NCBI GenBank assembly: GCA_958420075.1
Contig: CATZIM010000026.1
Location: 1 to 12,708 of the forward strand
Direction: 5' to 3'
DNA length: 12,708 nucleotides
From: an uncultured Clostridia bacterium
GTDB taxonomy: Bacteria > Bacillota > Clostridia > Lachnospirales > Anaerotignaceae
Shown here: positions 7,322 to 12,708 of the stretch, piece after piece
Numbering within the stretch: position 1 is the first letter of the stretch
How the letters are laid out: each line of letters begins with the position of its first letter
The notes under the pieces: generated by a model
The model's input: only the letters and a program-made list of their open reading frames with translations
Database searches by the model: none
What the model was told of the DNA's origin: nothing
Position numbers and translations under genes: made by a program

Positions 7322-8971
7322 ATGAAAGGAAAGGTCATTTTTTTGGCGGCAGCAATGGGAACCCTCTGGTCGACAACGGCTTTTGGTGCCCAGTTTCCCG
7401 ATGTGCCCACAGACCATTGGGCCTATAACGAAGTGGTAAAAGCCAGTGAAATCGGCTTTATCAGCGGTATGGATGACGGTACCTTTGGTCTGGGACAAAC
7501 GGTGACAAGAGGGCAGTTTGTGTCCATGATGTGTCGAATGTTTGGCTGGGAGATGGTAGATGCCCAGAGCGGTTCTTTTGCAGATAATCAGGATGTGAAC
7601 CAATGGTATTTCAAGAGCATCGAAACAGCGGCACAGCATGGTGCTTTGGATAATAGCGCCCAGAATTTCCGTCCCAATGACAATATTACCAGAGAGGAAA
7701 TGGCTGTGATGCTGGTAAAAGGATTGGGCTATGATAATCTGGTGGAAACAGCGGCAGCGGCGGCTTCTCCTTTCACAGACGTGACAAGCAATAAAGGATA
7801 TATCAATCTGGCTTATGATTTTGGCATTGTCAGCGGCAAGGGCAACGGGCAGTTTGTGCCTAATGGTACAGCCACCAGAGAAGAAGCGGCGGCAATGATG
7901 CTGCGGTGTTACAACAAAATGAACAGTGATACGGACTTTGTTCATGGATTTTATGCTTTCTCTTCCTATGGACAGAAAGATCTGGCAAAGGAAATGGACG
8001 CTGTTTCTTTTGGCTGGAGCAAGATGGAATATCGTGACGACGGAAGTATTGTGGTCAATACCCTTTATGAGAACAACAATGAATGGGCAGTGCCGGAAGG
8101 CTATGAGCAGATTGTGGAAGAATTGCAGAATAGCGGTGTTCAGACAAATCTGAATGTTTTCCTGTCGGATACCACAGCGGCACAGACTATTTTGAACAAT
8201 GCGGAAAACCGTACAGCGGCAGTGAACGCCATCATGGAAGAAGTGACAGTGACTTATAAGAAACTGGGCAGAAATCCTTATGAAGGGGTTACCATCGACT
8301 TTGAAGGACTCCGCGGAGATACATTGAAACAGAATTTTGTGGCCTTCCTGAAAGAACTGGATACGGCATTGACAGCAGAAGGAAAGAGCTTGTATGTGGC
8401 AGTCCATCCTGCAACGAAGGACGGCAGTTATTACGATGGATATGATTACAAAGCCATTGGCGAGATTGCGGACAAGGTCATTATGATGGCTTATGACTAT
8501 GAGGCAAAGAGCATTTCCGCTGATGTGCAGCAAAGCGGCTTTACCACAACGCCTGTTTCTCCTTTCGATCAGGTCTATTATGGACTCCACGCTATTACGG
8601 ATGAGAGTACAGGTGTGACAGACAGCAGCAAGGTTGTGCTGGGATTGAGTCCATCTTCCAACGTGGAATGGGATTTGCAAAATGGCGTCATCGTCAACAG
8701 TCAGGGCATCGACAATGATTATGATACATTGCAGTCTTATCTGCAGGGCGGCGCAACATCCGAATATTCTGAAAAATATCGGAATCCTTATATGACAGTA
8801 CAGGATGGAGATACCACAAAGGTTATCTGGTATGAGGACAGCCGCAGTATTCAAGATAAAATCGATCTGGCAAAAATGATGGGTGTCAATGGCGTATCTT
8901 TCTGGAGATTGGGATTGATTCCCGATGAAAATACAACGGCTTACAGCAATATTTGGAGTACAGTAGAATAA
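7322..8971 (+). CDS. SLH-domain glycoside hydrolase family 18 protein (YaaH/SleL-like)
   Basis: This is a 549-residue exported protein. The start at 7322 follows AAAGGAGG with seven bases of spacing; an ATG at 7316 is too close to that site and the upstream extension lacks any signal. The signal peptide is MKGKVIFLAAAMGTLWSTTAFG. Three SLH domains follow at about residues 23-75 (FPDVPTDHWAY), 82-135 and 150-200 (each ending in a TRE/TRG-type motif), which bind wall polysaccharide. The GH18 barrel spans about 210-545, with the catalytic segment GVTIDFEGLRG (D326, E328 as acid) and the MMAYDYE strand. This resembles spore-cortex N-acetylglucosaminidases of the YaaH/SleL group. The likely task is cleavage of GlcNAc-containing wall glycans at the cell surface. 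It lies behind the terminator of the RND/GLUG operon, with no clear promoter of its own. Confidence 0.9.
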   Translation: MKGKVIFLAAAMGTLWSTTAFGAQFPDVPTDHWAYNEVVKASEIGFISGMDDGTFGLGQTVTRGQFVSMMCRMFGWEMVDAQSGSFADNQDVNQWYFKSIETAAQHGALDNSAQNFRPNDNITREEMAVMLVKGLGYDNLVETAAAAASPFTDVTSNKGYINLAYDFGIVSGKGNGQFVPNGTATREEAAAMMLRCYNKMNSDTDFVHGFYAFSSYGQKDLAKEMDAVSFGWSKMEYRDDGSIVVNTLYENNNEWAVPEGYEQIVEELQNSGVQTNLNVFLSDTTAAQTILNNAENRTAAVNAIMEEVTVTYKKLGRNPYEGVTIDFEGLRGDTLKQNFVAFLKELDTALTAEGKSLYVAVHPATKDGSYYDGYDYKAIGEIADKVIMMAYDYEAKSISADVQQSGFTTTPVSPFDQVYYGLHAITDESTGVTDSSKVVLGLSPSSNVEWDLQNGVIVNSQGIDNDYDTLQSYLQGGATSEYSEKYRNPYMTVQDGDTTKVIWYEDSRSIQDKIDLAKMMGVNGVSFWRLGLIPDENTTAYSNIWSTVE

Positions 8972-9020
8972 AATATGGATATTTCCCCCGAATGTTTGGG
9001 GCTGTTTCATAAGAAAACGA

Positions 9021-9062
9021 AGAAAGCTGGAATTCTTGCAAAGGATTCCAGCTTTCTTTTTT
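9021..9062 (+). terminator. Terminator after the SLH/GH18 gene
   Basis: AGAAAGCTGGAAT (9021-9033) pairs with ATTCCAGCTTTCT (9045-9057) around an 11-base loop, and a run of six T ends at 9062. Nearly the same stem recurs at 12494-12535. Confidence 0.88.
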
Positions 9063-9100
9063 ATGAGGATTTCTTGGAAATGTTTCCTTCTGAAATTTCA

Positions 9101-9137
9101 CCTTAAGAAATCAATGGAAAACAATGTTCTCTTAAGG
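9101..9137. repeat. Inverted repeat CCTTAAGA / TCTTAAGG
   Basis: Perfect 8-base arms (9101-9108 and 9130-9137) are separated by 21 bases. They lie in the gap between the GH18 terminator and the blaI promoter, about 50 bp upstream of the -35. Each arm contains the palindrome CTTAAG. It is not a terminator, as no T-run follows; it may be a regulatory site or chance. Confidence 0.4.
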
Positions 9138-9186
9138 AGAGCCTGCTGTTTCGGGGAATTTTCTGTATGAAAATGAAAACAAAACG

Positions 9187-9215
9187 TTGACAAATTGGTC
9201 TATAGATTATAGACT
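9187..9215 (+). promoter_or_regulatory. Promoter of the BlaI/BlaR1-like operon
   Basis: Perfect -35 TTGACA (9187-9192), 17 bases, then TAGACT (9210-9215), a 4-of-6 match to the -10. The -10 is embedded in operator 1, so repressor binding would block polymerase directly. Confidence 0.72.
9198..9214. promoter_or_regulatory. BlaI-type operator 1
   Basis: GTCTATA-N3-TATAGAC has perfect 7-base arms. It spans the spacer and the -10 of the promoter. BlaI/MecI repressors bind such dyads as dimers. Confidence 0.75.
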
Positions 9216-9227
9216 AAAGAAAAGATA

Positions 9228-9244
9228 GTCTAAAACTTATAGAC
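9228..9244. promoter_or_regulatory. BlaI-type operator 2
   Basis: GTCTAAA-N3-TATAGAC has one mismatch between arms. Its centre is exactly 30 bp downstream of that of operator 1, just before the ribosome site at 9248-9255. The same-face spacing suggests cooperative binding by two dimers. Confidence 0.72.
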
Positions 9245-9260
9245 CGAAAGGGGGGATACC

Positions 9261-9620
9261 ATGGGATATCAATTGACGGAAGCGGAAGAAAGACTGGCGC
9301 AAATTTTATGGAAGAACGTTCCCATGACCTCGGCGGAACTGGTGAAAATCTGCGGCGAGGAAATGGACTGGAAGAAGTCTACCACCTATACCATGCTGAA
9401 AAAGCTGGAACAAAAAGGGGTATTTGTTAATGAAAAAGGCATGATTCGGGCGGTATATACCAAAGAGGAATGGCAGGCGCAGGAAAGCAGGCAGTTTGTC
9501 AAAGACAGCTTCGGCGGTTCCCTGCCAAAGTTTCTTACAGCCTTTGCAAAGGGGAAAGGGCTGACGGCAAAAGAAGTGGAGGAGATGAAAAAGCTCATTG
9601 AGACATACGAGGAGGGCTGA
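9261..9620 (+). CDS. blaI: BlaI/MecI/CopY-family transcriptional repressor
   Basis: This 119-residue protein has the usual family length. The N-terminal winged helix is at about residues 1-75: it starts YQLTEAEERLAQILW and continues with MTSAELVKIC and the recognition region KKSTTYTMLKKLEQKG, close to the 'TVxTLLxRLxxKG' pattern of BlaI/MecI. The C-terminal part (about 80-117) is the helical dimerisation and cleavage region. The start has AAGGGGGG six bases upstream. The gene is followed after two bases by the M56 sensor gene, the standard repressor-sensor arrangement: the sensor's activation leads to repressor inactivation. The repressor most likely binds the two GTCTATA dyads over its own promoter. 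The symbol reflects the family, not proven beta-lactam resistance, as no beta-lactamase gene is present here. Confidence 0.9.
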   Translation: MGYQLTEAEERLAQILWKNVPMTSAELVKICGEEMDWKKSTTYTMLKKLEQKGVFVNEKGMIRAVYTKEEWQAQESRQFVKDSFGGSLPKFLTAFAKGKGLTAKEVEEMKKLIETYEEG

Positions 9621-9622
9621 GT

Positions 9623-11716
9623 ATGGATGGACTGTTTCTGGGAATTTTGAATTTATCGCTTTACGGCAGTTTTGCCATTGCAGCAGTATTGATTTTGCGG
9701 TTTTTGCTGAAAAAAAGCCCCAAATCCATTTCCTATGGCTTGTGGCTGGTGGTATTTTTGGCGCTGATTTTGCCTGTGCGAATCAAAACTTCTTATAGCC
9801 CTATGCCTGTAGGGGTAGAGAGTTTTCAGCAGGAGAAGCTCTATCAGGCGGTGCCCCAGGCAGAAAGCGGAATTTCCGTTGTGGATGACTTAATAGCGGA
9901 GCGGACACCCGTAAGGAAGCTGGGAGAAGAAGTTTTTCCCATGGAACGAATGGTGGAAGGAGCTTCTGTTGTATGGTTTGCGGGAACAGTGATTTTGCTG
10001 GGATACGGCATGATTTCTTCTTGGAAACTGCGGAAGAAACTGAAAAATGGGGAGAAGCTGGAACCGAATGTATATCAGGTGGAAGGACTGCCAACGGCGT
10101 TTGTGATGGGACTGCCGCCTTGTATTTATGTTCCGGCGGATTTGACAGAGGAAGAACGGGAATATGTGCTCTGTCATGAGAGAATCCATATCAAACGGCA
10201 TGATATGTGCATCAAGCAAGGGGCTTTTATCATTCTTTGCCTACATTGGTTCAATCCGCTGGTGTGGCTGGCGTTCCGGTGCATGGAAGCGGATATGGAA
10301 AGCTCCTGTGATGAAAAGGTGCTGGAAAAAATGGGGACGGACATCAAAAAAGGATATTCCCTTTCTCTGGTGCGGCTGTCGGCGGAGGAAAGATGGTTCG
10401 GTACCCCTTTGGCTTTTGGGGAAAAGCCCATCAAAACAAGAGTGAAGCATATCCTCCAATACAAAAAGCCTGTTTCTGTTGTGGCGGGGCTGGCGGTTGT
10501 GGCGGCGGTGGCGGTTGGATGCGCCATCTGGAGTGCGCCGGAAAAAGTGAATGACAGCAATGACATTGCCAGAATGGAAGAAGAAAAGATTGCGTCTGCG
10601 GTGGAAAGTCAGGGCAGTCATATTATTGACAGAGAAGTGCTGAGTTCTGAAGGGCATTACCGCGTGGAAGGATTGCTGGGGGAAGGTATCGCTGTGGAAG
10701 TCTGGTCAGGAGAATGTCAATTCCAATTAGACAGCGACAAGCCTTTACAGCTTCCGGAAGGCGTTACACAGGAAGGAGAGTATCTGTATCTGGAATCTGA
10801 AAAATATGCCTTTGGGGCAATGAGTCTGCCGGAACCGGATGAAAGCGGCGTTGCGGAATTTTCCTATACAGAGGAACAGGCAGCTTTATTTGGTGTATGT
10901 TTCGGCAGTATTTATCCCTATGAACTGACCATGCCACAAGAGGAAATGGGGACGATGGTGCGGGCACTTTTAGAGGAAAAAGGATATCTCACGCCGGAAA
11001 CCTATCCGGGAAATCATATCATTGTGGATGTATCCCTCCATCAGCAGAAAGGATATAGTGATCAGCGGCTGCTTCTGTCCCAGCCTGTGAAACAGGGGGA
11101 TGGCGGTATCTGGTGTGTGGAACGGTGGAGTGATGAGATGGGAAATCTCTATTACAATTATGTCAGCGGCGCGGAAGAAGATGCTTATTATGCGGAGCAG
11201 CAGGCACAGTGTGACGAAGGACACAAGGTAGGGCTTTTAAATCCCGAAGATGTTGCCATGACATTTCTGCGGGATGAAATGGGTCTTTGGTCTGTGATCA
11301 CAGACGATATTGTGGTGAGAGAAGGCACTTTGGAGGATTTTTACGGAGATATGTCCTCCAAACGGTTTGGGTATATTACGAAGCTGGATGAAAAAGAGGG
11401 AATCCTTCATTTGAACGAAGCCCAGTGGTATACAGAGGAAAACAGGGAACGTCTGGCGCAGGTTCATTTAGACCCCAATATGGAAATGCCAAATGGATAT
11501 TATATCCGCACATGGGAAAACAATACTGCCATGGATTTGGGGAAACGACCGGAAATTCTGGTGGTGGAATTCACGGAAAATGGCGTGGAGCAGAAAGAGC
11601 TGAAAAGCTGGAAAGAACTGCAGAAACATCTGGAAGAAGAAGGGGGATATCTGCCGTTCTGGATCACTTCGGAAAATGGTGTTGTGACAAAAGTGGAAGA
11701 ACAGTATGTTCCGTAA
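9623..11716 (+). CDS. BlaR1/MecR1-type M56 metallopeptidase sensor with non-PBP outer domain
   Basis: This is a 697-residue membrane sensor-protease. Hydrophobic helices are at about residues 4-29, 36-53, 113-133, 198-220 and 284-305. The zinc protease motif is HERIH (H185, E186, H189), and E226 just before CDE (229-231) is the likely third zinc ligand, at the spacing seen in MecR1. The C-terminal part (about 306-697) lies outside the cell. It lacks the penicillin-binding SxxK/KTG motifs of true BlaR1; instead it carries GGIWCVERW (494-502) and a segment ending PNGYYI (about 585-660) that I recall from other Firmicute M56 sensors and secreted lipoproteins. The signal sensed is therefore probably not a beta-lactam. 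The start has GAGGAGGG seven bases upstream inside the end of the repressor gene. By analogy, ligand binding would activate the protease and relieve BlaI repression. Confidence 0.88.
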   Translation: MDGLFLGILNLSLYGSFAIAAVLILRFLLKKSPKSISYGLWLVVFLALILPVRIKTSYSPMPVGVESFQQEKLYQAVPQAESGISVVDDLIAERTPVRKLGEEVFPMERMVEGASVVWFAGTVILLGYGMISSWKLRKKLKNGEKLEPNVYQVEGLPTAFVMGLPPCIYVPADLTEEEREYVLCHERIHIKRHDMCIKQGAFIILCLHWFNPLVWLAFRCMEADMESSCDEKVLEKMGTDIKKGYSLSLVRLSAEERWFGTPLAFGEKPIKTRVKHILQYKKPVSVVAGLAVVAAVAVGCAIWSAPEKVNDSNDIARMEEEKIASAVESQGSHIIDREVLSSEGHYRVEGLLGEGIAVEVWSGECQFQLDSDKPLQLPEGVTQEGEYLYLESEKYAFGAMSLPEPDESGVAEFSYTEEQAALFGVCFGSIYPYELTMPQEEMGTMVRALLEEKGYLTPETYPGNHIIVDVSLHQQKGYSDQRLLLSQPVKQGDGGIWCVERWSDEMGNLYYNYVSGAEEDAYYAEQQAQCDEGHKVGLLNPEDVAMTFLRDEMGLWSVITDDIVVREGTLEDFYGDMSSKRFGYITKLDEKEGILHLNEAQWYTEENRERLAQVHLDPNMEMPNGYYIRTWENNTAMDLGKRPEILVVEFTENGVEQKELKSWKELQKHLEEEGGYLPFWITSENGVVTKVEEQYVP

Positions 11717-11719
11717 TAG

Positions 11720-11759
11720 AAAAAGGCACAGAATCTCAAATGGGTTCTGTGCCTTTTTT
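11720..11759. terminator. Bidirectional terminator between convergent genes
   Basis: AAAAAGGCACAGAA (11720-11733) pairs with TTCTGTGCCTTTTT (11745-11758), with T-runs in both directions. It ends the BlaR1-like transcript (stop at 11716) and also the minus-strand DUF3885 gene, whose last codons and stop lie inside it. Confidence 0.88.
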
Positions 11760-12374
11760 ATTTGCAAAGATGCTGTCCATACGGGGCAGGTCGTAGTCTA
11801 AGAGCCAGTTATGGCAGTCCTCATAAAAAGGAGAAAGAAGGGCTTTGTCTGCTGCCACTAAGTCCATACCTCTGTCATCATAGAGATGGAGGAGGAAAGG
11901 CGTCTGGGTATTGAAAAAGAAAACGGCGGAGGAAAGTTCCAGAAATCCGGCGAAATCTGTTTTCAGGATACCGTCCAAGAGAGCAGAAGTTTTGGGTGGG
12001 GTTTCTTCCATATTCCAGAAAAAGAAAATACGGGTGAAGGGTTCACCGTCACGGTCTACGGTTTCCTGTTCATAGACCTCCGCAGGTTCTGGCAGGCGAG
12101 CAAGTTTGCAGAAACGGTCCAGAAGTTCGTTGATGTCAGAATCCATATCTGGTGTACGGTAGAGTACCCAAAGGAGGGTATCGAAGGCAGGTGCTTTTTC
12201 ATAAAGAAAAGAGGTGCGCCAATATGCCATACGAAAATAACGGGGATCATTGACGGGAATGTCCTCGGGGCCGATTTCGAAGCGGAGGGACAGAGGACTT
12301 TCGTAGAATATAGGTAATTGCAGGCGTTCATTGCCCAGTGCCTGCAATGTGGACAGGGTTCGTTCTAATAACAT
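11736..12374 (-). CDS. DUF3885-like protein of unknown function
   Basis: This is a 212-residue, acidic, apparently cytoplasmic protein with no signal peptide or membrane helix. The start chosen at 12374 (MLLERTLSTLQALG) has AAGGAG six bases upstream. A longer frame to 12476 would add a hydrophobic stretch that runs through the promoter and has no ribosome site. The segment from LPIFYESPLSLRFEIG to DPRYFRMAYWRTSFLYE, then DTLLWVLYRTP, resembles the conserved N-terminal core of DUF3885 as I recall it (small proteins of about 200 residues, often in multiple copies in Firmicutes). Function unknown. The last six or seven codons and the stop codon (TGA, 11738-11736) are inside the terminator hairpin shared with the convergent gene. 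Confidence 0.72.
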   Translation of the reverse strand: MLLERTLSTLQALGNERLQLPIFYESPLSLRFEIGPEDIPVNDPRYFRMAYWRTSFLYEKAPAFDTLLWVLYRTPDMDSDINELLDRFCKLARLPEPAEVYEQETVDRDGEPFTRIFFFWNMEETPPKTSALLDGILKTDFAGFLELSSAVFFFNTQTPFLLHLYDDRGMDLVAADKALLSPFYEDCHNWLLDYDLPRMDSIFANKKGTEPI

Positions 12375-12403
12375 GGGAGACTCCTTTTGTGATATTTTGC
12401 AAT

Positions 12404-12412
12404 AGTATAGCA
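12404..12412 (-). promoter_or_regulatory. Extended -10 promoter of the DUF3885 gene
   Basis: On the minus strand, TGC-TATACT (12412-12404) forms an extended -10 with one mismatch from TATAAT. The -35 region is only a T-run, so the TG motif is probably important. It lies 30 bases upstream of the ATG at 12374. Confidence 0.6.
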
Positions 12413-12493
12413 GAAAATGGGAAAGAAAAAAAGAGAATGGAAACGAGATAACTTGGAACAGAAGAAAATATGCCAAATAAAATTTCGTAAAAA

Positions 12494-12535
12494 GAAGAAA
12501 GCTGGAATCTTTTTATAAAGATTCCAGCTTTCTTT
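12494..12535 (-). terminator. Terminator of the DMT transporter gene
   Basis: A 16-base perfect stem: AGAAAGCTGGAATCT (12496-12510) pairs with its complement (12519-12533), with further A-T and G-T pairs outside. The loop has 8 bases. It begins 25 bases after the stop of the minus-strand transporter gene; on that strand a T-rich run (TTCTTCTTTTT) follows. Confidence 0.82.
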
Positions 12536-12559
12536 GTTTTCTGATGAAGAAATATGTGT

Positions 12560-12708
12560 TTATGCCTTTTCTGTTCGGGTGGTACGCAGGAACATGGCAA
12601 TGGCTGTGCCGCAGATGATGGCATAGCCCACCCAACTGAGCCAGTCAGGAATTTGTCCGAATACGATGAAGCCCAGAAGCGCCGAGAAGGGAATCTGGAA
12701 ATAGTCGA
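12560..12708 (-). CDS. DMT/EamA-family transporter, C-terminal fragment (5' end outside window)
   Basis: Only the last 48 codons plus TAA (12562-12560) are visible; the rest lies beyond the window. The peptide begins DYFQIPFSALLGFIVFGQ, continues IPDWLSWVGYAIICGTAIAM, and ends with a basic tail (FLRTTRTEKA). The pattern of a helix with a conserved 'ALLGF' centre, a short Gly/Pro turn, Trp and a final hydrophobic helix followed by a positive tail is typical of the last two helices of EamA/DMT permeases of about 280-310 residues. Direction and stop are secure, since the terminator follows at once. The substrate cannot be told from this fragment. Confidence 0.75.
   Translation of the reverse strand, partial: DYFQIPFSALLGFIVFGQIPDWLSWVGYAIICGTAIAMFLRTTRTEKA

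Noticed and set aside
7031..9010. Long 659-codon open frame on the minus strand
   Set aside because: It lies antisense to the SLH/GH18 gene, whose domains are clear. The frame is rich in His, Cys and Ile, as expected of a shadow reading, and crosses the operon terminator.
9167..9190. Short leader peptide (seven codons, MKMKTKR) before the blaI gene
   Set aside because: It ends within the -35 region, so it lies upstream of the transcription start and would not be on the blaI message.
11886..12317. 143-codon plus-strand frame opposite the DUF3885 gene
   Set aside because: Its composition and lack of a ribosome site fit a shadow frame; the minus-strand protein has family-like motifs and a good start.
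12375..12476. 34-residue N-terminal extension of the DUF3885-like protein
   Set aside because: It covers the extended -10 promoter and has no ribosome site; the internal ATG at 12374 has AAGGAG six bases upstream.

Overview
The window looks like a chromosomal segment from a low-to-mid-GC Clostridia-type Firmicute, probably Lachnospirales or a related gut lineage. This rests on Shine-Dalgarno sites of the AGGAGG type before nearly every gene, DUF6442/XRE and BlaI/BlaR1-M56 gene pairs, a surface protein with S-layer-homology (SLH) domains, and short A-tract/hairpin/T-tract terminators. The genus is inference. I see no RNA genes, CRISPR array, transposase or phage genes.

Left end (1-1340, minus strand): an operon of three tandem paralogous small membrane proteins (DUF6442-like), followed by a small XRE-family repressor gene that runs off the window at base 1. 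A good sigma-A promoter (TTGACA-N17-TATGCT) lies upstream. Copies of a CCAAGT-TT-ACTTGG palindrome sit on and around it, which suggests autoregulation by the XRE protein. The repressor gene carries a run of 16 A directly after its start codon, and both shifted frames stop at once after the run, so it could act as an on/off slippage switch.

Centre-left (1410-7284, plus strand): a two-gene operon. The first gene encodes an RND/MMPL-type membrane transporter with both Asp-Tyr relay pairs and an unusual cytoplasmic tail of alternating Gly/hydrophobic residues resembling bactofilin repeats. The second gene overlaps it by 14 bases. It encodes a 1063-residue secreted, C-terminally membrane-anchored protein with two blocks of GLUG-type repeats separated by a coiled coil of over 300 residues. 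I propose that the two form an envelope export or organisation machine. This is the best candidate in the window for an undescribed system. A terminator closes the operon, and just beyond it is a gene for an exported protein with three SLH domains and a GH18 catalytic domain (YaaH/SleL-like), a likely cell-wall amino-sugar hydrolase.

Centre-right (9187-11759, plus strand): a BlaI-type repressor and a BlaR1/MecR1-type M56 metallopeptidase sensor behind a promoter with two identical-architecture operators (GTCTATA-N3-TATAGAC), 30 bp apart. The sensor's outer domain is not a penicillin-binding domain and no beta-lactamase gene is nearby.

Right end (11720-12708, minus strand): a DUF3885-type protein, convergent with the BlaR1-like gene and sharing its terminator, and the C-terminal end of a DMT/EamA transporter whose terminator stem is nearly the same sequence as the one after the GH18 gene. 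No gene-free stretch exceeds 300 bases; the largest (about 270 bases, 1232-1504) holds the left divergent promoters and operators.
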